From contig NC_017583.1 of the NCBI RefSeq assembly GCF_000184345.1, positions 1,364,001 to 1,428,000 of the forward strand: a stretch of DNA of 64,000 nt, given 5' to 3'. Within the stretch, counting starts at the first letter, position 1; each line of letters begins with the position of its first letter. Source of the DNA: Spirochaeta thermophila DSM 6578 (lineage in GTDB: Bacteria > Spirochaetota > Spirochaetia > Winmispirales > Winmispiraceae). Positions 39,339-47,563 of the stretch are shown one piece after another. Both the position numbers and the translations under genes were made by a program. Under the pieces are notes generated by a model. The model was given only the letters and a program-made list of their open reading frames with translations, ran no database searches and was not told the DNA's origin.

Positions 39339-39873
39339 GATGTCCCTCACGGGCGTGTTCGCAGCCGTACTTCTCGTTCTCTCGGTGATCACGGGATGCG
39401 GAAAGGGTGCGCCCGCCTATCGGGTAACGGAGGGGTATCGCTCGTGGAAACGAACCACCACGGTGGAACTCGACTACCCCATTCCCGGACACGGGACCGC
39501 CTATCGGAGGATCTACATAAGTCCGGAGGGGGAGAACCCTCAACGGGGGATCGACGGTTCGTACGTGTACCCTGAGGGGACCATGGTGGTGAAGGAGGTC
39601 TACCGGCAGCGGCCCACCAGTCCGGAGCAGGAGCCGGACATGTTCACCGTGATGATAAAGGTTCCCCACGATCCGAGGAGCCGCGGAGGATGGGTATGGC
39701 TCGTGCAATCGGGCGAAGAGGTGATGGTGATACCCGATGCCTTTTGCGAGAGCTGCCACGAGAATGCAAACGAACCGCATCCCTACGGGGACGGTAATCC
39801 CAGAGGAGTCTTCCGTGACTACCTGTTTTTCCCCTACCCACCACCTCAAGGGAATGGGGGGCCAGATCAGTAG
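39325..39873 (+). CDS. Cytochrome P460-like haem lipoprotein
   Basis: This 182-residue lipoprotein has a lipobox 'VITGC' (Cys25), a cytochrome P460-type beta fold with 'YPEGTMVVKEVY' (Lys90 is a candidate for the haem-lysine crosslink of this family) and 'GGWVWLVQSG', and a haem c motif CESCH (141-145). True P460 proteins oxidise hydroxylamine or bind NO; several homologues are c'-type gas sensors. It overlaps the cyclase gene by 14 bases with AGGAGGAG upstream, so it is made from the same mRNA. It probably supplies or senses the ligand for the cyclase, or lets haem proteins report periplasmic NO. It converges with ccsA, overlapping by seven bases. Confidence 0.8.
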   Translation: MQRREMSLTGVFAAVLLVLSVITGCGKGAPAYRVTEGYRSWKRTTTVELDYPIPGHGTAYRRIYISPEGENPQRGIDGSYVYPEGTMVVKEVYRQRPTSPEQEPDMFTVMIKVPHDPRSRGGWVWLVQSGEEVMVIPDAFCESCHENANEPHPYGDGNPRGVFRDYLFFPYPPPQGNGGPDQ

Positions 39874-40601
39874 GAGTGCAGACCTCTGAAGAGGAAAGGC
39901 ACGCCCACGAGGGTGAAGAGGAGCAGGAGGGCACCCACCAGGGGCATGAGGCGAAAGGGGGTGCGTCGGCGGAGCGAGGCCGGGAGGTGGAGGTAGGCGG
40001 TGTACCAGAGCCAGACGATGAGCGACCAGGTCTCCTTTGGATCCCACCCCCAGAAGCGTCCCCAGGCGAAGAAAGCCCATACCGCGCCGAAGACGAGCGC
40101 CCCGAGAGTGAAGAGGCCATAGCCCGCTCGGAGAAGTCCCTCCATAGTCGATGCCGTGGTGTCTGAGGAGGAGCGCCGGAGCGAGAGGACTGCGCCCACA
40201 AAAAGGAGTACCTCGCCCACCGCAGTGGTGACTACATGGAGGACCAACCACGCGGAGAGGAGGATGGGCCGAGCGGAAGAAGGAGGAGGGGCCATGGGGG
40301 AGAGGGCGAGGGAGGCGAGGGCCCACCCGAGGAAGAGGAGAAGTGGTTCAGAACTACGGAGGAGGAGCCAGGCGGCAATGAGCCCCATAGAGAGGAAGAG
40401 GAGGAGGTGGAAGAGGGAGAGGAAGGCGGGTAGGCCCGTACGCACGGATTCATAGCCCCAGGCGAGGAGGAGGAGGGAGAGGGAGAAGCCCGCGCCCCAG
40501 CGCCCCACCCTCCCCGCCTTCCCCCGAAGGCGGCCGAGGCCCACGGCCACCATCGAGGCGAGGAGCACCCCCCACCCCGCGATCATCAGTATACGTGTCA
40601 T
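39867..40601 (-). CDS. ccsA: Cytochrome c maturation protein CcsA (ResC)
   Basis: This 244-residue protein has about eight membrane helices and carries the tryptophan-rich haem-handling WWD signature 'WGRFWGWDPKETWSLIVWLW' (about 180-200). Conserved His residues occur in 'LLHVVTTAVGEV'-like ('LVLHVVTTA') and 'AYLHLPASLR' segments. With ResB it forms system II synthase, which exports haem and ligates it to CXXCH apoproteins. ATG 40601 overlaps the resB stop (ATGA). The two CXXCH proteins opposite are its obvious local clients. It is the third gene of bioB-resB-ccsA. Confidence 0.93.
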   Translation of the reverse strand: MTRILMIAGWGVLLASMVAVGLGRLRGKAGRVGRWGAGFSLSLLLLAWGYESVRTGLPAFLSLFHLLLFLSMGLIAAWLLLRSSEPLLLFLGWALASLALSPMAPPPSSARPILLSAWLVLHVVTTAVGEVLLFVGAVLSLRRSSSDTTASTMEGLLRAGYGLFTLGALVFGAVWAFFAWGRFWGWDPKETWSLIVWLWYTAYLHLPASLRRRTPFRLMPLVGALLLLFTLVGVPFLFRGLHSY

Positions 40602-41350
40602 GTGCGCCTCCTTCCGGGAATCCCGAGCACCACCACCCCCGCCCCCACTGCCACCAACCCCCCCATCACCACCCACACCCCCTGCACCCTCCGTACCACC
40701 AGCCCCACGAACCGCCCCTTTTGTACCCCCACCACCTCCACATCCCCCAGCCGCTCACCGGCACGCACCACCCTCCACTCCTCTCCAACTCTCAGCCTCC
40801 CCGCCCCTTCGAACCACACCTCCAGCCCCCCCACCGGCGCCCCCTGTCCGGGGTACAGCACATGATACCTATCCTGCACCCTGAGGACGAGTCGCTCTTC
40901 CTTCAAATCTCCCAGAAAGACCCACCACACCCCCATCCTCAGAGGTCTGTTCAGACTCACCCGGCCTTCCCCTTTGCCCAGACGCATCCGCACGCCCTGC
41001 GCCTCACCTCCCACCCCCACCACCTCTTCCACCGTCACCTCCTCACCCTCCACCGCGAACCCTTCCTCCTCACCCACCCACACCACCCCGCCCCTCTCCC
41101 CTACCGCCCATACCACTCCACCCACTAAAACCACCACGACCCCCACATGCACCAGATCGGCCCCCATCCCCCGCCATCCCCTGAACGCCCTCCCCTTCCA
41201 CAGCCGGTACCCCACACACCCGGCCACCATCACCCCCAACCCCATCATCGCACCCGAGAGAAAGGGACTCGGGAGACCCAAGACCACTCCCACGAGCACC
41301 ATGCCCCCCACCACACCTACCCCGACCGCCCCTAGAAGGAGGGCCTTCAC
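40598..41350 (-). CDS. ResB-like cytochrome c maturation protein (short form)
   Basis: This 250-residue membrane protein lies between bioB and ccsA with ATGA overlaps on both sides. Hydrophobic segments near 1-30, 32-50, 65-85 and 225-245 flank a periplasmic domain (about 90-215) with 'LNRPLRMGVWWVFLGDL' and 'VWFEGAGRL', as in ResB. It is shorter than ResB of Bacillus (about 540 residues), so it is a minimal version. The coding strand is very G-rich (Val, Gly and Glu codons dominate), unlike its neighbours. Assignment relies partly on adjacency to ccsA. Confidence 0.75.
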   Translation of the reverse strand: MKALLLGAVGVGVVGGMVLVGVVLGLPSPFLSGAMMGLGVMVAGCVGYRLWKGRAFRGWRGMGADLVHVGVVVVLVGGVVWAVGERGGVVWVGEEEGFAVEGEEVTVEEVVGVGGEAQGVRMRLGKGEGRVSLNRPLRMGVWWVFLGDLKEERLVLRVQDRYHVLYPGQGAPVGGLEVWFEGAGRLRVGEEWRVVRAGERLGDVEVVGVQKGRFVGLVVRRVQGVWVVMGGLVAVGAGVVVLGIPGRRRT

Positions 41351-42348
41351 CTCATCCCTCCGACTCTTTCTCCCCCCACCTCTCTCACGACCTCACACCC
41401 CAATGCCTCGAGCATCCTCAGGTCCTTCTCCACCTCCCGCCCGGCCACGGTGAGCAGATCACCCACCATCATCCCCGTCGCCCCGGCGTAGAAGATCATG
41501 GACTGCAGATCCCCCAGGAGGAGCCGGCCCGCACACACCTTGAGCTCAGCCGCAGGATGGACGAGGCGCACCATCGCGATGCAGCGCAGGATCTCCACCG
41601 GCTCCATGGCCTTCATCCCGCCGAGCCTTGTCCCCGGAACGGGGATGAGAAAGTTGAGCGGTACCGAATCGACCCGCTCTTCGTAGAGGATGCGGGCAAA
41701 GGCTACCCGCTCCTCGGGCGACTCCCCCATCCCGAAGATCCCCCCACTGCACACCTCCAATCCCACCGCCTTCGCCGCCCGTACCGTGGCAAGACGCTCC
41801 TCGAACGAGTGCGTCGAACAGATCCTGGGAAAGAACGAGGGAGCGGTCTCGAGATTGTGGTGGAACCGTGTGAGCCCCGCCTCCTTCAGCCTGAGGAGCG
41901 CCGCCTTCGACAGGGCCCCGAGCGAGGCACACCAGCGCACCCCTTCCTTCACCGAGAGGGCCTCTGCCACCTCTTCGAGCTCCTCGTCCGAGAGGCGCTC
42001 CCCGCTCGTCACCACCCCGAAGTGCCGTACGGGAAGCCGTCGTGCCGCCTCCCGATACTGTTCCTGAATCACCCCCGCACGCCTGAGGGGATACACCTCC
42101 ACCTCCGTGCGGTGGTGGGCCGACTGAGCACAGAAGGCACAGTCCTCGGTGCAGGCCCCGCTCCGCGCGTTCATGATGGAACAGAGGTGCACCCTGTGGC
42201 CGAAACGTGCGAGCCTCAGTCGATTGGTGTGCACGAAGAGCTCGGGAAGCCGCGAGGCCGGCACCTCCAGCACCCTAAGGGCATACTCGTCGGGCAGGCT
42301 CTCACCCGCCTCCACATGGTCACCTATCGCCCTGAAGAGTCGTTCCAT
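41347..42348 (-). CDS. bioB: Biotin synthase
   Basis: BioB is the radical-SAM enzyme that inserts sulphur into dethiobiotin. This 333-residue protein has the 4Fe-4S/SAM motif CTEDCAFC (Cys66, Cys70, Cys73), the 2Fe-2S ligand regions 'CASLGALSK' and 'VCSGGIFGMGES', and 'FLIPVPGTRLG' near the C-terminus. ATG 42348 is six bases after a -10-like CATCAT and lacks a strong ribosome binding site (only GGGG). No other bio gene is nearby. Its stop overlaps resB, so biotin synthesis and cytochrome maturation genes share a transcript. A BirA-type operator covers its promoter. Confidence 0.95.
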   Translation of the reverse strand: MERLFRAIGDHVEAGESLPDEYALRVLEVPASRLPELFVHTNRLRLARFGHRVHLCSIMNARSGACTEDCAFCAQSAHHRTEVEVYPLRRAGVIQEQYREAARRLPVRHFGVVTSGERLSDEELEEVAEALSVKEGVRWCASLGALSKAALLRLKEAGLTRFHHNLETAPSFFPRICSTHSFEERLATVRAAKAVGLEVCSGGIFGMGESPEERVAFARILYEERVDSVPLNFLIPVPGTRLGGMKAMEPVEILRCIAMVRLVHPAAELKVCAGRLLLGDLQSMIFYAGATGMMVGDLLTVAGREVEKDLRMLEALGCEVVREVGGERVGGMR

Positions 42349-42354
42349 GCCCCG

Positions 42355-42405
42355 ATGATGCGATACGTGGAGGGGTTCGTCAACCAGGCTACACAAATGG
42401 TTAAC
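42355..42405 (-). promoter_or_regulatory. bioB promoter with BirA-type operator
   Basis: On the minus strand GTTAAC (42400-42405), 15 bases, GTTGAC (42379-42384) matches the two-half-site biotin repressor operator (GTTAAC-N15-GTTAAC type). The second half overlaps the -35 TTGACG (42378-42383), followed by 17 bases and CATCAT (42355-42360), six bases before ATG 42348. Binding of biotinyl-AMP-BirA would block RNA polymerase. The -10 is weak. Confidence 0.7.
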
Positions 42406-42420
42406 ACTACCCGCCTGTAT

Positions 42421-42746
42421 GCCCCTGAACCGATGGAAACCATGGACACAGGATACATGTAAAAAAGCCCCCGAGCAGCGACACATCCCCCGCAGCCACC
42501 ATCGGGAACTGAACACGGGCAGTCCACTCCCCACACCGTAAAGGCATGGAACCCCAATAGCGGAAACGACTTATAGTATAATCCCCATCGGATCGCCCCC
42601 CCGCAACTGAACATCCGTTGTTGCACGACACCACTTCTGATATCATGGGTGTACGTGATACACTGAAGAGCCCCGTCATCCCCGGAGATCCACTTCAGTC
42701 CCGGGCTCGCCGGAGTGAATACCCGGATCGGAGAGGGGAAGGGGGC
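42421..42746. other. Intergenic region without a recognised gene
   Basis: These 326 bases hold a plus-strand TATAAT (near 42579-42584) without a good -35, which may serve the exported-protein gene with a leader of about 155 bases. An ACTGAACA sequence occurs twice (42504-42511 and 42606-42613). A run of six A after position 42463 gives a minus-strand T-run after GGGGGC but no strong stem. I searched for riboswitch and tRNA signatures and saw none. Confidence 0.4.
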
Positions 42747-43241
42747 ATGATGGGACAGAGAGTCTCTCCAGGAGTTGCGATCGTCAATACCGTGCTGGGG
42801 TTGTGCGTGCTACTAGGAGGCATCCAGCCCCTCTCAGCCACAGAAACGCCTCCCGTGTATCCTGAAATCGGTCTCGTCCTCTCCGGCTGTCTCGTGAATC
42901 TCACGCTGGGCCTCTGGTGGGGCCCGGTAGGGATCCGTGCCTCCGGCATGTACTGGGGGAGTAACTGTCATCAGCTCACCTTGAGCCTGGGATATACCCT
43001 TTCCGACACCCCCATGTTCCATCACAGTATCAACCTCACCACAAGCCAGGTGACAGGCGAGGATCCGGGGGCACGGTATCGTTACTGGGCGACCGGCCTC
43101 TCGTACAGCCTCGTTTACAGAGGGCTCTTCCTGGAACTGGGCCTCCTCCACCCGTGGAGGGATGAGGTGGGGAACCTCGGACACACGCCCGTAGTGCCAC
43201 ACGGTGCCGTGGGATACCTGTACCGGTTCAGGTCGGAGTGA
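42747..43241 (+). CDS. Exported protein of unknown function, probably outer-membrane barrel
   Basis: This 164-residue product has a signal peptide (hydrophobic core 'VLGLCVLLGG', likely cut after 'PLSA'). The mature part alternates hydrophobic and polar residues ('LTLGLWWGPVGIRASGMYWG', 'HQLTLSLGYTLSD', 'GLFLELGLLHPW') and ends 'HGAVGYLYRFRSE', which is typical of a small beta-barrel. A purine-rich stretch (GAGAGGGGAAGGGGG) precedes ATG 42747. The 275 bases after it (43242-43516) contain only a 48-codon frame (43309-43455) that I do not consider supported. Confidence 0.6.
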   Translation: MMGQRVSPGVAIVNTVLGLCVLLGGIQPLSATETPPVYPEIGLVLSGCLVNLTLGLWWGPVGIRASGMYWGSNCHQLTLSLGYTLSDTPMFHHSINLTTSQVTGEDPGARYRYWATGLSYSLVYRGLFLELGLLHPWRDEVGNLGHTPVVPHGAVGYLYRFRSE

Positions 43242-43516
43242 ACCCGGGAAACCGGATCCACTTCCGAGCCCCATCTCGACCACGGGGTCTCCTCACGGAG
43301 AACTACGAATGCTCCCACTGCAGGGAAAAAGAGAATATCCGACCTGGAAACGGGTTCGAGGGGAAGAAGTTGTGCTTCCGGGAAACGCCGGTGGACGAGG
43401 GGGCGTTCTGAGATGGGGCCCCCACAAGGCGGCCTCGTTGCGGGATACCAGGTGACGATCCGCCTTTCCACGTTGTTCAGGAAGACGATATGGAGGCACA
43501 CACGGAACAAGGATCT

Positions 43517-44449
43517 TCACCCCATCCGGATCGAGGAGAATTTTTCCACCAGGTGGACGAGCCGGGAGAGCTCTTCGGGCTCACCTGCAGAGAACCAGTG
43601 CACTCCGGGAAAAGACCGGAAGAAGGTGAGCTGTCGTTTGGCGAACTGGCGGGTATGGAGCACGATGGCGGCGGCGATCTCCTCGAGGGGTGCACCTTCA
43701 TGGTCGAAGAACTCTCGATATCCTATGGCGCGCATGCCAGGAGTCTCTGCGGTGTAGCCTCGGGCACGGAGACGGGCCACCTCGTCGGCAAGGCCCTCTT
43801 CGAACATCCGCCACACACGTCGCTCGATCCGCTCCCGGAGCTCTTCGCGCGCACGGGAGAGCCCCACGAGGAGCACGTCGTACTCCTGCCGAGGTCCCTG
43901 CATCATCGGAAAGCTGGAGAGAGGACGGCCGGTCTGCTCCCACACCTCAAGAGCGCGGGAGATGCGATACCCATCCTGAGGTGAGATGCGGGAGGCGGAG
44001 AGAGGGTCGACCTCTTTGAGGCGTTCGTAGGCGCGCTCGATGCCTGCCTCTTCCATGAACGCAGCGACGCGGCTCCTCGCCTCCTCGTCCACCGGCGGGG
44101 TGGCAGGCAGGCCGAAGAGGAAGTGGCGGAGGTAGTAGGCAGTGCCTCCGCTCACCACGGGGAGCTTCCCTCGACGAACGATTTCCGGGATGACCGCATC
44201 GGCTTCCTTCACGAAATCGCCCACAGTGTACTGTTCGTGTGGATCACGGATATCGATGAGATGGTGGGATACGCGTTTCCTGAGCTCGGGAGAGGGCTTG
44301 GCGGTGCCGATGTCCATGCCCCGATACACCTGAAAGGCATCGGCGCTCACCACCTCTATGGCACCGGGAAGGAGATCTGCCAGAAGGTCGGTCTTTCCCA
44401 CCCCCGTGGGGCCCAGAAGGACCACCACGGGGATACGGGGCCTCTTCAT
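43517..44449 (-). CDS. miaA: tRNA dimethylallyltransferase
   Basis: MiaA adds an isopentenyl group to A37 of tRNAs that read UNN codons, using DMAPP. The 310-residue protein has the P-loop '[11 protein letters not shown]' (13-23), 'SADAFQVYRGMDIGTAKPS' (35-53), 'HHLIDIRDPHEQYTVGDF', 'VVSGGTAYYL' and 'FAKRQLTFFR' at the C-terminus, all family signatures. ATG 44449 overlaps the rpoZ stop (ATGA). DMAPP is supplied by the MEP pathway, of which ispG is elsewhere in this window. Confidence 0.97.
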   Translation of the reverse strand: MKRPRIPVVVLLGPTGVGKTDLLADLLPGAIEVVSADAFQVYRGMDIGTAKPSPELRKRVSHHLIDIRDPHEQYTVGDFVKEADAVIPEIVRRGKLPVVSGGTAYYLRHFLFGLPATPPVDEEARSRVAAFMEEAGIERAYERLKEVDPLSASRISPQDGYRISRALEVWEQTGRPLSSFPMMQGPRQEYDVLLVGLSRAREELRERIERRVWRMFEEGLADEVARLRARGYTAETPGMRAIGYREFFDHEGAPLEEIAAAIVLHTRQFAKRQLTFFRSFPGVHWFSAGEPEELSRLVHLVEKFSSIRMG

Positions 44450-44646
44450 GCAGAGAGGTCTTCGAGCTGGTATTGCACCTTGTGGGTGAGCACCTGCCTG
44501 AGGGCAAGGGACACGATCTTGAACTTTGCTTCCTGTACTTCCTTGTCTTTCAGCTTGGCGAGCTGATCTGCGCGCTTTACCACCGCCACCGTGAGTTCGT
44601 ACACATTACCATCAAAATTGATGAGTTCTTCGAGAGGGAGTATCAT
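44446..44646 (-). CDS. rpoZ: RNA polymerase omega subunit
   Basis: This 66-residue omega subunit helps assemble and stabilise RNA polymerase. It is recognised by 'NVYELTVAVVKRADQLAKLK' (14-33) and the short conserved 'KIVSLALRQVL' (about 43-53). AAAGGAGC precedes ATG 44646, and the promoter TTTACA (44695-44700), 18 bases, TAATAT (44671-44676) gives a leader of about 18 bases, so this gene is not leaderless. It is coupled to miaA. Confidence 0.85.
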   Translation of the reverse strand: MILPLEELINFDGNVYELTVAVVKRADQLAKLKDKEVQEAKFKIVSLALRQVLTHKVQYQLEDLSA

Positions 44647-44707
44647 AGCCGGCTCCTTTCGTCACGTATAATATTAGCAAAAACCGTGCCGGTATGTAAA
44701 GTCGAGG

Positions 44708-45226
44708 CTAAGCCCCTTTCTGTACACCAGCGACGATCCGCTCCGTGATCTCCTCCGGGGTGAGTTCGGTGGTGTCGATCACCAGGTCGGCGACCTCTTC
44801 GTACCGGTCTATGTCGATGCCGTAGAGGGCGAGGTAGCGTCCGGCGTCCCTTCTGTCACGTTCCCGGGTCTCCTCGAGTATCTCTTCGAACCTGCCGCCT
44901 TCTCGCTTCTGGATGCGCCGGGCTCGCACCTCGAGTGGGGCGTAGAGGTACACCTTGAAAGCCTCCGGTGGGGCGAGCCAGATGGCGAGACGGGAACCCA
45001 ACACACAGGTTCCCTCTTGGAGGAGGTTCTTCTGGCGTTCGTCGAGGTAGAGGTCCCACCTGGGGCTCTCCTGGGCCTCTTTGAGGATCTGCTCGAAGGG
45101 CACGCCCTGTTCCTGTGAGATGTTACGGAAGGTGTAGTTGATCCAACGGAGGCCGAGGCGTTCGGCCACCATGCGGCTCACGGTGGAGTTTCCGCATCCG
45201 CTCTTTCCGGAGATGGCAACGATCAT
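44708..45226 (-). CDS. Cytidylate kinase-like protein with Asn in Walker A
   Basis: This 172-residue P-loop nucleotide kinase belongs to the cytidylate-kinase-like group. The Walker A loop reads 'GKSGCGNST' (7-15), with Asn where Lys is normal; the following 'VSRMVAERLGLRWINYTFR' is typical of the family. The same replacement is common in spirochaete homologues as I recall them, and archaeal CMP kinases also lack this Lys, so the protein is probably active. 'GSRLAIWLA' and 'RERDRRDAGRYLALYGID' match LID and CMP-binding regions. The start at 45226 lies eight bases after the yicC stop. Confidence 0.85.
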   Translation of the reverse strand: MIVAISGKSGCGNSTVSRMVAERLGLRWINYTFRNISQEQGVPFEQILKEAQESPRWDLYLDERQKNLLQEGTCVLGSRLAIWLAPPEAFKVYLYAPLEVRARRIQKREGGRFEEILEETRERDRRDAGRYLALYGIDIDRYEEVADLVIDTTELTPEEITERIVAGVQKGA

Positions 45227-45234
45227 GGTCTCCC

Positions 45235-46101
45235 TCACTCTATGTTTCGAACCTGCTCGCGGATGTTTTCGACGGCGTCCTTCATGCGGACCACCGCTTG
45301 GCTTATCACCACGAGGGGAGTCTTGGAACCTATGGTGTTCACCTCCCTGTGCATCTCCTGACAAAGGAAGTCCATCTTCTTTCCCACAGGGCCCTGGGTG
45401 TCAAAGAGCTCTCTGAAGTGTGAGAGGTGGGCGTCGAGGCGCACGATCTCTTCATCAATAGAGAAGCGCGTGAGGAGGACGGCGAGCTCGGTGAGAAGGC
45501 GCTGCTCATCTATTCCTTCACCGACGAGTTCTCTCATCCGTTGCTCCAGCTGAGCCTTGAGATAGGCTTCCATCTCTCCGGCGTGTGCCTTCACCACCTG
45601 AAAGGCTTCTTCGATCTCTCTGAGGAGTTGCTCGATGTGCTCTTTGGTCTTCTGGCCTTCGCGTTCGCGGGTGGCTTTGAAGTCGGCAATAGCGGCGTCC
45701 AGAAGTGGGGAAACGGCCTGCCAGTAACGCTCCGGGTCCTGGAGCTTCTCCACTTTGATGAGGCCGTTGAGGCCGAGAAGGTGTTCGAGGCGGATGGATC
45801 CTTTTACCTTGGCGCGCTTCTTGAGCCGGTTGAGGGCCTCCACATAGGCGTCCACCGCGGCTTCGTCGAGGTGGATCTCCACCTGTTCCCGGTACTCACG
45901 CATCCTCAGGTAGCACTCTACTTTGCCCCGGGAGATCTCTGCGGTGAGGCGTTCCCTGATGCGGGGTTCAAGGGGGCTCACGTATGAGGGGATGTTCACG
46001 TAGAGTTCGAGAAATCGGTTGTTGTAGCCTTTGAGCTCTATAGACAGGTTCCACTCGTCCGTGGTGTGTTCGCGGTAGGCGTAGCCTGTCATGCTTCGCA
46101 T
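45235..46101 (-). CDS. YicC-family endoribonuclease-like protein
   Basis: This 288-residue YicC/YloC-family protein has the N-terminal 'MRSMTGYAYRE' and C-terminal 'PVGKKMDFLCQEMHREVNTI', the two hallmark blocks, with a helical coiled-coil region (about 90-200) in between. Members are single-strand-specific endoribonucleases that affect small-RNA turnover in some bacteria. It overlaps the end of murC by 13 bases and precedes the kinase gene by eight bases, so murC-yicC-cmk form an operon. It is of interest beside the predicted small RNA at 10.4 kb. Confidence 0.93.
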   Translation of the reverse strand: MRSMTGYAYREHTTDEWNLSIELKGYNNRFLELYVNIPSYVSPLEPRIRERLTAEISRGKVECYLRMREYREQVEIHLDEAAVDAYVEALNRLKKRAKVKGSIRLEHLLGLNGLIKVEKLQDPERYWQAVSPLLDAAIADFKATREREGQKTKEHIEQLLREIEEAFQVVKAHAGEMEAYLKAQLEQRMRELVGEGIDEQRLLTELAVLLTRFSIDEEIVRLDAHLSHFRELFDTQGPVGKKMDFLCQEMHREVNTIGSKTPLVVISQAVVRMKDAVENIREQVRNIE

Positions 46102-47558
46102 GTGGGTGCTCCTTCCTTGTTGGCGTAGTGCTGGTAGAGGGCGCGGCCGAGTTTCCAGTTGTCGCCTGCGCCCATGGTGATGAAGAGGTCTCCCGGTCGC
46201 AGGATACGGGTGCAGAGGTCAAAGGCATCCATCACTTCATGTGTATAGTACACAAAGGGATGCATGGCCGAGGCAGCCCGGTAGAGGTCTTCTCCGGTGA
46301 CAGCACCAGAGGTCTCCCGCGCAGAGGCGTAAATTTTGTGGAGTATGACGATGTCGGCTGGCTCGAAGGACCTGGCGAACTCGTGAAGGAGGGCTGCGGT
46401 GCGCGAGTAGGTGTGGGACATGAAGTCGAGGATGATGCGTCTGCCGGGGTAAAAGGTCCGGTAGCCTTCAAGAGTGGCGCGGATGGCGGTGGGGTGATGG
46501 CCGTAGTCGTCTATGAAGATGATGCCCCCTGCCTGGCCCACCACCTCGCTCCGCCTCCGGGTGCCGGTATACGAGGCAAGAGCTGCACAGAGGGGCCCAG
46601 CGTGATCTGAGAGAAAGGCTTCGGGCGAGGGGGCAAGGCCTGCGTCCTGCGCGATGAGGGCGGTGAGGGCGAGGGCGGCGGTGGCATTGAGGAGCATGTG
46701 GGCGCCGGGTACGTGGAGCGTGAAGGAGAGGCCGGCTGCGAGTCGTGCGGTCTGGGCGCCGGGGTGCTGGCTGATATCTGTGATGCGGAAGGGGCCGGGT
46801 GCAGTCCGGCCGTAGGGGATGAGGGCCAGGTCGGGGCGCTCGGCGGCAAGGGTGCGGGCCGCCTGGACGGCGCCGGGCTGGTCGGCGCAGTAGATGAGGG
46901 CGCCGTCAGGGGGGAGGAGGTGGGCGTATTCCAGAAAGGCGGCGAAGATGTCCTCATAGGTGGGATAGTAGTCCAGGTGGTCTTCCTCCACGCTGGTGAG
47001 GACGATCCAGGTGGGGTTGAAGTGCAGGAAGTGGCGGCGGTACTCACAGGTTTCGGCCACGAAGTAGCGGGGAGAAGGGTGTGTGAGGGTGGCGCGGCCT
47101 CCCCAGAGGGGGACGGCGCTGCCGGTGAGCGTGGCGGCGGGGAGGGAGAGGGCGCGGAGGAGGGTGCCGGTGAGGGCGGTGGTGCTGGTCTTGCCGTGCA
47201 CGCCTGCGATGCCCGCGGAGCGGAAGTGGCGGGAGTAGGCGCCGAGGGCATGGGGGTAGGGGTAGCAGGGGATGCCGAGGCGGCGGGCTTCGGCGAGCTG
47301 GGGGTGGGTGGGGGGGTAGGCGGCGGAGTGGACGACGGCGTGCCAGGGGGCGTGGAGGTGGTGGTGGGAAAAGTCGTGTACCCGAATTCCCAGTGAGGCA
47401 AGGATCTCGTCGGTGTAGAAGGTATCGTCGACGTCCGATCCTTCTATCACAGCCCCTGCTGCCGAGAACAGCTCGGCGAGGGCGGTCATTCCCGTGCCCT
47501 TTATGCCCACGAAGAAAAGCCGGGCGGATGCAAGTCCCTCAGGGCTGAACAACTCCAT
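46089..47558 (-). CDS. murC: UDP-N-acetylmuramate--L-alanine ligase
   Basis: MurC adds the first amino acid, L-Ala, to UDP-MurNAc in the cytoplasm. This 489-residue Mur ligase has the UDP-binding 'VGIKGTGMTALAELF' (17-31), the ATP loop 'GVHGKTSTTALTG' (about 119-131), 'TSVEEDHLDYY' and 'IDDYGHHPTAI' with the Mur-family His. It is unusually rich in Ala, Pro and Thr from GC-rich codons but complete. ATG 47558 has no ribosome binding site; a -10 box ends five bases upstream. Confidence 0.92.
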   Translation of the reverse strand: MELFSPEGLASARLFFVGIKGTGMTALAELFSAAGAVIEGSDVDDTFYTDEILASLGIRVHDFSHHHLHAPWHAVVHSAAYPPTHPQLAEARRLGIPCYPYPHALGAYSRHFRSAGIAGVHGKTSTTALTGTLLRALSLPAATLTGSAVPLWGGRATLTHPSPRYFVAETCEYRRHFLHFNPTWIVLTSVEEDHLDYYPTYEDIFAAFLEYAHLLPPDGALIYCADQPGAVQAARTLAAERPDLALIPYGRTAPGPFRITDISQHPGAQTARLAAGLSFTLHVPGAHMLLNATAALALTALIAQDAGLAPSPEAFLSDHAGPLCAALASYTGTRRRSEVVGQAGGIIFIDDYGHHPTAIRATLEGYRTFYPGRRIILDFMSHTYSRTAALLHEFARSFEPADIVILHKIYASARETSGAVTGEDLYRAASAMHPFVYYTHEVMDAFDLCTRILRPGDLFITMGAGDNWKLGRALYQHYANKEGAPTCEA

Positions 47559-47563
47559 ACGGT

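Noticed and set aside
40598-41350. Extreme strand bias (G-rich coding strand) as evidence of a repeat or non-coding element
   Set aside because: The frame encodes plausible membrane helices and is locked to bioB and ccsA by ATGA overlaps, so it is a gene with unusual codon use.
42421-42746. Possible riboswitch or small RNA upstream of the exported-protein gene
   Set aside because: No cobalamin, TPP, SAM or glycine signature and no strong terminator stem before the T-run; only an ACTGAACA duplication and a TATAAT box were seen.
43309-43455. 48-codon frame between the exported-protein gene and miaA
   Set aside because: No ribosome binding site or promoter and atypical composition; not supported as a gene.
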